NCBI GenBank assembly: GCA_020055645.1
Contig: CM034547.1
Span: 53,632,909-53,696,908 of the forward strand
From: Tomocerus qinae
Taxonomy: Eukaryota; Arthropoda; Collembola; Entomobryomorpha; Tomoceridae
Direction of reading: 5' to 3'
Length of the DNA: 64,000 bases
Shown here: positions 29,649 to 41,276 of the stretch, piece by piece
Numbering within the stretch: position 1 is the first letter of the stretch
Layout: every line of letters starts with the position of its first letter
Notes under the pieces: model-generated
Told to the model about the DNA's origin: nothing
Database searches by the model: none
The model's input: the letters and a program-made list of their open reading frames with translations, nothing else
Made by a program: the position numbers and the translations under genes

Positions 29649-30684
29649 ATTATGCCCGAGCCGAAAGCAGAACTGCAAAGAATTATATCGATGACAAGTA
29701 GTATGTAGTGTAGAATCTGTAGAATAGGATGGAGTTGGTATCTATAGTTTAGCTAAACACTAGACAGGACGCAGAGACGGAGACGACGACTCATTTTACG
29801 ATGACACAGGCTTCACAGGCATTAGGTAAACGAGATGAGTGTAGTTCTCACAGTTCAGTGTACCCTAAACCCGGCCGGAAGTTTAGGTCGCGGCTTATAC
29901 ACAAGTATTTCCGAATTTATGAAGTCGTTGCAATTCGAAATTTATGATCGAGAACTATGTAAATAGGTAGTTTGCATTTTGAAATACTTGTGTGAAAAGT
30001 AATAAACCACTGGTAATGGCTTTTATAATTTTAATTAGTAGATACAATTGAATGGGACGAAACCCAAATTTTATGTATGGCTTCTCTAACTCATTGGTAA
30101 TACAGGTTCTCATTCAAAAACTCCGTCGTAATGGTGCCCCATTGAAAATTGTTCATTATACATTTACGAGATCTTGTTAAGCATCAAATTATAAATAAAC
30201 CATTGTAATGGAATACTAAGCTTACGAGAAACTAATGAATTATATTATACTGTTTAATAATACGAAGCATTATAATGGAATCACAAGGGAATACAAGGAT
30301 ACAAGCATTACTATAGAGTTTGTCCAAAATACTATGTGGTACTGTACATGAAGTACAATCATGTACCACTGTACTATAGCCTGGTACATGCGTTGCGTTT
30401 TGTTCGAACTGTATTAGCGGTAAATATTATTAGCGTCAGTTGAGCAGAATGGGTTGTTTTGTTAACATTCTAAAACTACCTCTCGTCTGTCCTCAGCGTC
30501 GACAGTTATTTGTTTCTAGTGTACTAACGTAATTCTGATTACTGAGTACATTCTTTTTGCACTACGTAGACTATAATAATTTCCTGTAGTTCACGTGTAT
30601 TGTTCATTTTAGCTGGTGACTTAAAAGTCACAAGAAATTTTTGGTATCTTAAACTTAAACGAACGAACTTAAACGTGATTCGGA

Positions 30685-30798
30685 AATCACCTTTAGGGAT
30701 GGATGATATAGAATTTTTATGTAGGCCACGTGTATTTACAAAGTAGGAATGAATGAAATTCACCTTTAGGGATGGACGATATACTTATATTTACAAAG
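30685..30798. repeat. Short direct duplication
   Basis: The word TCACCTTTAGGGATGGA followed by T or C and then GATATA occurs at 30685-30710 and again at 30757-30783. Each copy is followed by TATTTACAAAGT (from 30733 and from about 30788), so a block was duplicated and the second copy lost about 16 bp. Confidence 0.8.
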
Positions 30799-31381
30799 TC
30801 TGCAAAGATAAACAAATGCAAAAATAAATTGTCAATATTAAAATTATGCCCAAAAATAATTCGACAACAATGATAACCACGAATGAGTTGACATCAGCAA
30901 CCATATTTTATGAGCAATATGATTTTTGAATTTACGAGAATTGCATAAAACAATTAGATCAGCCGTCTGGCTCTGGTTCACTATCTTACCCATTGACTTG
31001 ATGTCACTAGTCCCTAGTTGCTATAAATAATAGAAAATCTGCAATTGAGGGGTTGACTTTTCCAGCGGGATGAATGATTGAATCGATTTAAGACAAATTA
31101 TTAAATAGGCAATGTGAACTTGAAAGTCGAAAGTCGTCAATTTGGCAATTATTGATGGCAAACACAAAGATATTTGCAATTCGAGTTCGTTCTTGTTCAG
31201 TTCAGATATCAAAAGCATTAGTAATAATAATAAATAATTTCGTAAACCCCAGGATGCGTGGGCACGTGAAAGATCAGTACTAGGAGAACAGCCTTTAGCT
31301 GCATGCATTGCAATTGTATTGCGTTGTTGCGATATGTGTGTATGAGGGGAGATCTGTGTCACAAATGAAACTTTTCTAGAA

Positions 31382-32018
31382 CCCAGAATATTCCTTGCCA
31401 TACTCAGAATATAGTGCACAGAATTCTCTTCGCAGAACGCAGATAATTTTTCCTAGAACGCAGAATATTTTTTGCAGGTCATAATTTTTTCTAGAATGCA
31501 GATTATTCTTCCTAGAACGCAGAATATTTTTTGCAGGTCTGAATATTCTTCTTAAAACGCAGAATATTTTACCTAAAACGCAGAATATTTTACATAAAAC
31601 GCAGAATATTTTACCTAAAACGCAGAATATTTTACCTAAAACGCAGAATATTTTACCTAAAACGCAGAATATTTTAACCAAAAAGGCAGAATATTTTACC
31701 TAAAACGCAGAATATTTTACCTAAAACGCAGAATATTTTAACCAAAAAGGCAGAATATTTTACCTAAAACGCAGAATATTTTACCTAAAACGCAGAATAT
31801 AGGAAGAAACGCAGAATATTCTTCCTATAACCCAGAATATTTATCCTAAAACGCAGAATATTCTTCCTAAAAACGCAGAATATAGGAAGAAACGCAGAAT
31901 ATTCTTCCTATAACCCAGAATATTTATCCTAAAACGCAGAATATTCTTCCTAAAACGCAGAATGTTCATCCCAAAACGCGGAATATTCTTCCCAATCGTA
32001 TACGCAGAATATTTGGCA
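31382..32018. repeat. Minisatellite, about 21-bp units around CAGAATATT
   Basis: About 640 bp of tandem units with the core CGCAGAATATTTTACC followed by TAAAA. The units are nearly identical in the middle (about 31555-31790) and diverge toward both ends (CGCAGAATATTCTTCC and CCCAGAATATTTATCC variants). A higher-order pattern is visible: a longer block containing AACCAAAAAGGCAG is duplicated near 31675-31755, and a block with AGGAAGAAACGC near 31800-31895. Because the unit is a multiple of three, the minus strand reads as a repeated K-I-F-C-V-L-G heptapeptide, which I regard as spurious. Confidence 0.93.
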
Positions 32019-32052
32019 CATATTCTCCCCCCATACCTAGAATTTTTGTCTA

Positions 32053-32093
32053 CAGCCAGACGGACGGACGGACGGACGGACAGACAGACAGAC
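32053..32093. repeat. ACGG/ACAG tetranucleotide microsatellite
   Basis: Five successive ACGG-type units followed by about four ACAG-type units, directly downstream of the minisatellite. The two arrays sit about 35 bp apart and may have spread together. Confidence 0.9.
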
Positions 32094-34374
32094 TGTTAGG
32101 ACCGTTCACAGTACCTTACGAATACTCGTAAGCTAATAATTAAGAGTTAAGAGGCTTTAGAGAGCCTATTCTATTGTGCTGTATCGTGCCTCGATATAAA
32201 TTGTGCTGTATTTGTTTGTATTGTAATTCGCATTTAGGTATGCTATTATAGATGATAAGTATAAGGAGGCAGCAAAATACAATGTAAGTAATAAATTAGT
32301 GTAAAAATTTTGAAAAATGTTGAAAGAGCATACTAGACGATTAGACGGGATGTGCAATTTCCTATTTCGGCTTTAATTTCAATTTTGCGGATAATACATG
32401 TAGTTAGAGGGTCGTATTCACACTCTAATAATTAATGGTTTGAACCTTGAAATTAAAAATCTATTATATATGTAGTATATTAGCTGAAAATAAATTTCAA
32501 TGGTTTGAATAAAAATTCTACTACAGATACATTTAATGCAACAATATAGGAAAGACAAACACGTCTAATACTTGAGGCATTTAATTATTACCCTAGACCC
32601 TTACAAAGATTACTACTACAGCATTTACACAATGTTAACGTTAACTGTAACATTGACTAGACTTTTATGTGAGTTGTATTTGTATGGGAGTCTTCTTTCC
32701 ATTCTCTTCTATATCTGACTATTTTGTTGCCTTCTAATATGGTAAGCAAATGCATGCAGGCAGTATGGTTAGACCAGTGCAGTATTAGCATTAGGTAGAC
32801 CGTACTTTAGTAAAGTTGTATGTAGTAGTGGCATATAGGTAATAATAACTAACTAACTAAACTAAAAATCGCAAGAAAAGGCAAGAAATTAAATTGTTTT
32901 AAGATAGATGATTGTTTAAATGCATATGGAAAATATATATACAAGTTTATATAATATTATGTTATGTATTGAACAGTCTGTATCTGTGTATAGTAAAGTA
33001 TAGTCCGTAGTTAGGTTGGTTTATGTAGTAGTATATTTATTCCTACAGAACAGACGGGAGAGTGAGAGAGACGTACATGAAAAAGGTGAAAAAGGTATTG
33101 CGTTCATGTAATATACCATCATGCCTTTTACATGTAAGTTGTAAGATGCAAAGAGTAACCGGCATTTCAAGCGAGAGTGAGAGTGAACTGAAAGGCTATC
33201 CAGTCATGTTGTTTGAGTGAGTAAATCCAAATCGTGAATCATTTCACTTTATTTGTTTCATTCAAGAGTCAGGCAGGGAGCTGTGCTGGGTGTACTACCA
33301 TATAAGGAAATAATGGCAATGCGATGCAATGGGATCGAAATCGTAGTCATGTCATAGTCAAACCAACTTTACTCAACACACGTACGTACAAAATACAACT
33401 ACTACGTACGTGTATTATATTTTTAGAGACTTGCCTGGGTGTGGGCATGGACTGAATCTAAATTGCACAAGATATTATAAAAATATAAACGCGGATGGGC
33501 TGTCTTTAGGTTCATGTTCCAGTAGTTCGACTACTGCAAAAATTGGTTAAAGGAAATATGGTTGGTTATACACTATATTTAATGTTTTAATTCATATTGT
33601 TATATAATATGAATTACATAAATTGTAGTTAAAGAACGTAGAGTTCTGAGAATTCATTACTTTTGCAAATTGCATAAAACCAACATAAAACGGCACAAGT
33701 TTAGTATTACACAGCATTGCACTAATAAGAGAATGGAAACGGAAACTACTACACTAGGACACGACCGGCAGAGATGAACCACTTCTACCCGAGTTTGATT
33801 TTGGTCCCGAAGAATGAATATTGCTTCAGGGCCGGTTACAGTAGGAGCAAGATAATAATTTCCAAGATGATTAGTATTTGTGGTCTGCTACGGTTGCCAC
33901 TTGCCCGTAGGTCTGCTAATCTGCTATGAACAAAATGACCAAAATAAATTAAAAGTTTTCCGGGTCAGAGATAGCATATAAAACCAGTAGATTACAATTT
34001 GTACCTCAAGACTTTGGACTGGAACTTGGAATATAATTAAAATAGAATGCAAAAAAGTATTCAAAAAAGAAGTATTAAAATAAAATAGTACGCATAATAG
34101 ATATAGTATATAATATGTATGTAGATAATAGAAATTCTATTCTAAAATGTTGTGTGCATTACGTTATTTATGATCTTCCTATGCATTTAATTATCTAATA
34201 AATTAAGGTCTAGCATCTGTTTTTGAAAGGCCTTAAGAAGCTGGACAAGTTATTTTTGCATGCATATTTCTATGCTGTCTAAAATATCTGATTCGGTATA
34301 TGCAAAATACATTTCTTTAACTAAAGCATAAGTTTAAATAGTTTTTTAAAAGATAACTGAGCATAATGAATGAA

Positions 34375-34569
34375 TCACTGAAAGACATTGAAGACCGGGC
34401 GAAAAAGAAACTTTTCGGCCCTAGAGGTGTTTGATGCTTTCTTTATAAATGCCTGAAGAAGTACTACTGATCTCGGAGCGATTGACGCATTGCATTGCCG
34501 GTACAAGGGCAACCAATCAGCCACTGTCTTCCATTCCGTGTCTTTCCATCCTGTCGGTCCCTGAACCAC
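34375..34569 (-). pseudogene. Possible decayed Myb/SANT-like domain fragment
   Basis: A 64-codon open frame containing GPTGWKDTEWKTVADW. This recalls the end of the Myb/SANT-like DNA-binding domain common in arthropod regulatory and Harbinger-type transposon proteins, where a G-P-x-K-x-x-x-x-W-K-x-x-x-A-D-W pattern is frequent. The rest of the frame and the frame upstream (34609-34791) do not continue the domain, so at best it is a relic. The resemblance is from memory and weak. Confidence 0.2.
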
Positions 34570-34929
34570 AGCAAAGCTAGTGCCACAAATTTATCTGCTT
34601 ATTCTGGCCTATGGCACCGTTCTTTCACAAAAAGTTGAACTGATTACTTTATTTAAAACGAGTGTAATTCGTATTGATAATTTACGTAGTGATTTAATTG
34701 AAATTGACGAATTTAAGGGGATCGGCGGCAGAGTACAGGGGTGAATGAGTGGGTGGGAACTGGGTCTTGGATTTGGGAGTATGCTCTTCATTTATTACTT
34801 AGTATCGTCGAATCGTGTGTGACAACAAGTTGGAAAGGTTTTCAATCCCCGGCTTCTCCTGAGCTTCACCAGACTCCTGGATTTTTTTCTGGACTTTCCT
34901 TGTGAGAGTAGACTTACAACCGGAGCATT

Positions 34930-37048
34930 ATGGTAAGATAAAAAATTTTGCACTAAAAATCAATTTTAGAAATTAAATAAAATTTAGAATGAATTTCCCA
35001 CTATTACTTTTGCTGCTGCAGTCCGAGTTGTCCTGTAGTAGTATGTAGTAGTTGTATAATACTGAATGCTAAATATCAACTTATAACAATGAGAATTCGT
35101 ATTAATAAAAATGACAAGTTAGGCATTAGATTATTATCGGACAAGACGCATATTTTAATGATTTGCATTTTTGTGAAATCAGGCGTTTATAGTGCATACA
35201 GGTCATAAGTTAACTTAAATTGCATTTGATTTTCAAGCATTTCATGTCCATTTTGTGTTTTGTCTGTCCGTGTTTTGTATCTTTTACTATTTCATTTAGA
35301 TGTTAGACAACAATAGACGGTCATATTCACACCATGTATACCAGTTTTAAGTTTGCTTAGGTTGGTTTGCTAACTAATGCTATAATGCTAATGTTTTAAC
35401 GTTTTGCTCATACACTTCATACTTAGTAATAGATGTGAGTTAACTGATGGCTGAAAACGTTGAACGTTTATTGTTTAACTGTCAATTTTGTTCCGTCATG
35501 AGTGCAAAGATTAAAGATAGATTCCTGTTCATTATTTTGCATTTGTTATGATATTCAGTATTTCTTTCCAAATTACTATACTATCAACTAATTATTGTTG
35601 ATTCTGCCACATTGACAAACTACTCCAATCAGAACCAAATTAAACCTAAACATGAAAGTTACAGTACAGTTCAGGTATACAGACAGAGAAACGTTACATC
35701 TTTACATCATTCAGTCCACAAGTATACTGATGACTGGTTTACTGATTTTTATTTTAACACACAGTACTGATTAACGTTAGAGAATCCTACATTTTTCGTG
35801 CTTAAGAACAAAGAAAGAGAACATTTAGTAATTCATTGTACCTAGATTACTGGTCACTGGTAATTTTATGACAATCTATATTGTAAACGTCAAAATAGTC
35901 GGCATTTTGTGTATTTAGTATTATTAGCGACATAATTGAACTTTTTAACATCTGTTGTCTGTTCTTCAACTTTAGGCCTCTGGTGTGACGGTATCTGATG
36001 TTTGTAAAACCACCTACGAAGAAATAAAGAAAGACAAAAAGTTTCGATATGTGGTCTTTTTCATTAAGGATGAGAAACAAATCGACGTTGAAGTCGTAGG
36101 TAAGCAAAATCATTATTCTGACGTTTTATTGATCAGATGAGGTATATTTTTTATGCAAAAAATAATGGTAAAATGACAAATGAATGCGAACTTTTTAATA
36201 TAATATGTCAGACTGCTGAATGGAGTTTTTTAGTTAGTGTAAAATTACATCACCATTATTTTTTGCACACTTATTGCAAGGGGGAAATTATAATGGCATC
36301 CTAAAACAAGTAATGATGGCTTCTTTGTAAGTATTAATTTACTATTTTAAACAACTATTCTCAGGTCCCAGGGATGCCGCTTATGACCAATTTCTGGAAG
36401 ACCTCCAGAAAGGTGGAAGTGGAGAATGCCGATATGGGCTTTTCGACTTCGAATACACGCATCAATGTCAAGGGACCTCTGAGGTAAAAGTGACAAATAA
36501 AAATCTGTCAAATATTTTTTTACAGTTAAAATTAACATTATACAGATCTTGTTGGTATTATTTAGATATATGTTAGTAAACTGCAATCTGTATAAACTTA
36601 ATATAATATTGATTTAGGCTTCCAAAAAGCAAAAGTTGTTCCTTATGTTGTGGTGTCCCGACACTGCCAAAGTCAAGAAGAAGATGTTGTACTCTTCCAG
36701 TTTTGATGCTTTGAAAAAGTCTCTGGTAGGCGTCCAGAAATATATACAGGTAAGGTTAACTTATACATTAACTCAAATACTGAAATACTATCAATCGATG
36801 CTTTAAATGAAAGACTTTTCATTTTGAATATTTACAAATACTTTTTGTTTTTTAAGATCTTGTTAATTTTTGAGAAGTCTGTGTAGTGCACTGCTCTCAC
36901 ATTTTTACTACTTATCTCTGACGGTATTTAAGTGCTAATGAGTTCTTGTTAATGAAGACAATGATTTGTACAATTACAGGCTACAGACGCATCTGAAGCA
37001 GCCATGGATGCTGTCGAAGAAAAATTAAGAGCCACAGACCGCAATTGA
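34930..37048 (+). CDS. tsr: Twinstar (cofilin / actin-depolymerising factor)
   Basis: Five coding exons: 34930-34932 (ATG only), 35976-36099, 36365-36483, 36618-36749, 36980-37048 (stop TGA 37046-37048), giving 148 aa, the same length as Drosophila Twinstar. Cofilin binds ADP-actin, severs filaments and speeds monomer turnover. The start MASGVTVSDVCKTTYEEIKK includes Ser3, the site LIM kinase phosphorylates to switch cofilin off. The ADF-homology core includes GECRYGLFDFEY, LFLMLWCPDTAKVKKKM (actin-binding long helix), SFDALKKSLVGVQKYIQATD, and the end EEKLRATDRN. All junctions are GT-AG and in phase. The ATG at the last base triplet of exon 1 is followed directly by GTAAGA, an arrangement also known from cofilin genes in other animals. 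Mbt, Arp2 and this protein all act on actin. Confidence 0.97.
36154..36267. repeat. Perfect 16-bp inverted repeat in twinstar intron 2
   Basis: TGCAAAAAATAATGGT at 36154-36169 is the exact reverse complement of ACCATTATTTTTTGCA at 36252-36267, enclosing 82 bp. The 114-bp unit could be a tiny terminal-inverted-repeat element or an RNA hairpin with a large loop. No target-site duplication is evident. Confidence 0.85.
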
Positions 37049-40000
37049 ACTCAAAAATTTCGACCTGAAATTATAATTAAGCATACTAGATGATGATTGC
37101 TTTTCAAAGATTGGAAAATTTTCTAAATTCAATGTGGGTGGACTTGGTAAGAATGTATAACTATTGGTTTGTCGTTGTCGGTGATTTTCTGCTCAGCAAA
37201 TCCATCGCCTTATCCTTCATTCAGCAACATGTCTAGAATAAACTCTTGTTTCGAATTTAAAATTATCCAGCTTTCCACACTCATTACATCCAATGAGACT
37301 AACAACTAACTTTATATTATTGTAGATTTGTTCATTTGAAATGAAGCAAGATTGGAATTTTAAGCTTATAGTAAGAAATAATTGGTTGATAAATATAATT
37401 ATGTATAACTGACTGATTGAAGTAATTATAATATGATTGATTATATTATTACTTATAACTATTGCTATATTAATGGTAATCACCATTCACCTCCAATGAA
37501 CTGAAAATTTTGTCTGTAAATTGAAATGAATGAGAAAATTTCGGCACGTATGTAATGCACTTTTCATATTCATTCATTTATCATTAATTATATTATGATA
37601 AACATAAATAACTGATTAGTATCTCGTCTGTATTACTATTATTATCATTATTATTATAAAGTATTTAATTATTATTGGATAATAATTATTACGTTACAAA
37701 TGAGCGTTTTGTCTTTTTTGGGTCTTCCTACTATTGATTATTAACATAATGCCAACTATTCAAGTATTGATTGTAATTGTAAATAATTACTAGTTTTTAT
37801 TTAGCATTCATTGACCACACGCACGAAATTCAATCACTTTTTTACTATTATTTAAAATTAGCTTCACCTTTCGACAGTTATACTAAGCCCACCAAAATTT
37901 TAATACTTATTTACACTGACATGGCTTTATAGGATACGCATGGTATTTACTAGGAGAACCTATGAATTTTCGAGGAATATTACCATAAAAATTAATTGCA
38001 TATGACATTAATATTATTGTGTATATCTTTAGCTATACAATTGATAATAATACTTGTAATTTATATTAACGATTACTTGCTTTAAAAAAAGATACTACTA
38101 TTTAATCGAGACAAGAAGGGAATCTTAGCCAAAACAATTTATTTCTCAGTACATGTTACGCTGAAGATGATATAAACTCTTTATCACAAGCTAATTATAT
38201 CATACCTTTAAATACCTCACTTAAATATTATGACACATCACATACCTTATAAAATGTAGATACCGCATTATACACTATCCTGCATGCTATCATAGAGGTT
38301 AAACATTTCTAGTATTTCTGGAATCAGGCAGGATGACTGGGTGCATAATTATCTCTAATCTTTTATCACAAGCATTTTCCCTGTGATAATATATCACTGC
38401 ATAATTTTCACTATAGTCATAAAGGAATTTCGTGATATTCCAGAATGAAAATAAAGAAATAATATGCTTGCCAATGAAAGTAACCAACAGATTTACATGT
38501 ATATGTATATAGCACATCAATTGTTTTTGCACCGTACATGAATGAGCAATAATCTGGCTGACAATTCATTCACTCCTACATATAATATGTATATGCGTAA
38601 GCATAATTGCTCATACATTATCGTTCTGTCAACTTTCTGTAACAGCGTTAACCATACTATTTTAGGTTTAATCTTTTACTTTTCATGGACATTTTTATTT
38701 TGTACCTAATTGTTCCTTCTGTCAAGAATCGGAATTTCATTTGCCATAAAAGTAATAGGGTTTAACGTTTTATTAGCATCATTTTAATTTTCGTACTGGC
38801 AAAAGCTGTCAAATTATGTACGAAAAGTCGATGAATTTTATTTCTATTTTGGCAATGTATTTTGTGGTCATAAGTTGATGCTAATTTCAGGAACTTTTGA
38901 GGAATATTTATTTAGTAGAGATACTTTTATTTAATTGGCAAGTGACAAGACATATGTAATAAGCTTATGTGCTCAACAAGTTGCAGCACAGCAGTATTGA
39001 TACATTACTATTCATATTACAGGCCAAGATATTTATTATAAGTTAGTAAGTAGTAGTTCACGAGTCACGAACATTGTGGTTGTATAATGTAGTTTTGTTC
39101 TTTCTCTTGACGGGGAAGAGAGATACGGAATTTACATTTGTGGTATTACTAGGTAGAATGTTTTCCTTGGTAGTAATATTGGCCTGGGACTAAACTAATT
39201 AAAGGATTACCTAAGTATAGAACATAATTAAATTGTAGTGTTGCACAACACCGCATTTGTAGCTAGGTTTGTGTGTAGCATCTGCATAATGTCTAGGTCA
39301 GTAAATCCTGGCTTTAAAACCTGTAAAAGCTGTTGTTCTATTTTATGTAATGGTAAAAGGTATGGGATTGTGTAATGTAATGAATAATGAACGACTCTAC
39401 TGGAGCAAAAAATGTAGAATAATGGAGGAGACAGGCTGAGTCACCTCAGGAGATGTTTCAATGTTAGAGATTTGCCATCCTATATTGATAATAAGTATGT
39501 GTCCTGAATCCGATTGTAAGTAGAGACAAAATGTAATAATTGGGAATTAGGTTAGCAATATTGCAATAAGCATATTGTATAAGTAGCAAAACATTGGAAG
39601 TAAAATCATTGACTCGTGAATCTTGATGGAGTAGTGTAGCATTGAAATAAGTTAAAATTATCTGAGCATGCAGAGGAAGGGAATGAGGATGCTGAGATAG
39701 AAAACCATAATTACCTGTTAGACAAGTAAGTTAAGTAGTTACTATTCCTGTTGGTGTCTCGTTTTTCGAATATGGACCTTTTTACATAGTTGCACAGTAA
39801 GGAAACAGCCATGTGAATCCCAGAATAGAAAGCGATAAATTGGCAAGTTGGTAGACAGGCGCAAGAGTGGTATACGATGGAAAGTACACCGTTTCGTAGT
39901 GGCAGGCAGCAGGCACCTCTGAAAATACATGAGAATGGGAATGGGTGAACAAGACCGTTCCTTCCTTTTTTGCGTTCCTCGTCTCTTCAGGAAAATGCGA

Positions 40001-41276
40001 ATCCGAAAAATCCAGAGCAGAGCGAAGCAAGAGCAAATATCTCGTCTGTGCTAAATGAAACCGAAGTTAAAGTTACGTGTATACACGGGAGTCGGAGTCA
40101 GAAGAAGATTGTTTAGCAGTAGTTGGCAGTTGGCTGGCATTGGCAGTGCACTGCGGGCGGACTAAGCTCCGTTCCTCTAGGTGCTCTCCGGGGTGTCTTC
40201 TTCACTTTCAAGACAACACAGGTTTGGGTTCTTTGCTGGCTTACAATACGGTTTACGGTGGAATGGCATGGCAGTGGATCGGCATTGTCACTAGTTGTAT
40301 TTAGTTGCATTGTGTAGATAAGAGAACGAGATAAGAGCAATAATAAATATACCTAGTTACACAATACCTATCTAAATAAATAAGTAAGCATAGTCCGATC
40401 CGGTGTCTACTGGCCGTGGTTAAAGTGTAATTGTGAGTGAGTAAAGCAAAGATATTTAACATCAGGCTGAAGAACTTTCTAACATTTACACTGCACCGAG
40501 AAAATCTAAAAGCAGAGCTCATGTGAGAAAATAAATGCATTGCCAGTACAAGCTTCCTTGTCTCTTCTTATTTACTTAGACTAGTGGAAGGAAGTGAACG
40601 ACCCATTCAGACGAATTTCTGTGCATAAACCTTCCCTTTGCATTGCAATAACGATTTACGTCTCCTATTGTATCTGTCCAATACAAGACAGAATTTACAA
40701 GAAAACACGAGTCGAATTTTACCCAACAATTTTACCTTTGTATATCTTTTCCACACATCTTTCCCTCCTCATTTTTCAATTTCCTCTTCAGTGATTTTGA
40801 ATTACAGTCTACATCACCCGTCATTTTCCAATTACCTGGTTTAAATTAGAAAACGATAACGAATGTCATTTTGACAGTTTCATTCGAAAAAGAAAATTAC
40901 TACTTTTACTTTACCAAGAATACAGAACAGAACATTTGGCAAACTTGACTCTTTCTCATACGTATTTTCTTTGTTCTTTGTTCGTCGTGGTGGGGTGGAG
41001 TGCAACTACATAGAAAACCCGTTTTTCATATTCTTCTTTGTACTTTGTTTGTACTACTACTAACAACCGGTATCTCTACACAATTAATTTGATGATACAT
41101 TTACAAGATTTAATATATTTCCTCCAAAATCTTAAGTGAATTGCGGAAATTATATTAATCTCCGATTTTCTCTTCTTGTCAGAAAATGCATCTTTAGTTC
41201 TCGAGTTGATTAGCATATAATTGCTTTTCGGTTTAAGTGAAGAGCCTTCTGGTGTGGCTGTAATAGCTTTACAATA
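37049..41276. other. twinstar 3' UTR and ryanodine receptor upstream region
   Basis: A 4.2-kb non-coding interval. A poly(A) signal for twinstar lies at 37237-37242. The rest is AT-rich to about 39.6 kb and somewhat more balanced at 39.7-40.3 kb, where a promoter or 5' UTR exon of the ryanodine receptor could lie. A donor-like CACAG|GTTTGG occurs near 40221 and an acceptor-like tract ends near 40580, but neither is proven. No other gene was recognised. Confidence 0.55.
37237..37242 (+). promoter_or_regulatory. Poly(A) signal AATAAA, twinstar 3' UTR
   Basis: Canonical AATAAA 189 bp downstream of the twinstar stop codon. Confidence 0.6.

Larger units (their letters stand above)
28070..34929. 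other. Intergenic region between Rtf1 and twinstar
   Basis: A 6.9-kb gene-poor interval. It contains the Rtf1 3' UTR with AATAAA at 28182-28187, a perfect 23-bp palindrome (29626-29648), a short direct repeat (30685-30783), a minisatellite (31382-32018) with an adjoining microsatellite (32053-32093), and a possible decayed protein fragment on the minus strand (34375-34569). The twinstar promoter and 5' UTR exon must lie near its right end; no core promoter element was fixed. No intact gene was found. Confidence 0.6.

Noticed and set aside
31376..31681. Minus-strand 101-codon frame of repeated KIFCVLG heptapeptides
   Set aside because: It is the direct translation of the minisatellite, whose unit is a multiple of three. 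It has no conserved flanks or splice support.
31382..32018. Regular repeat that could be mistaken for a CRISPR array
   Set aside because: Units are head-to-tail with no unique spacers, and the genome is eukaryotic.
40077..40340. Overlapping frames on both strands near 40.1-40.3 kb
   Set aside because: Frames on opposite strands overlap here because of a locally higher GC content and fewer stops. More likely promoter or 5' UTR of RyR than a gene.
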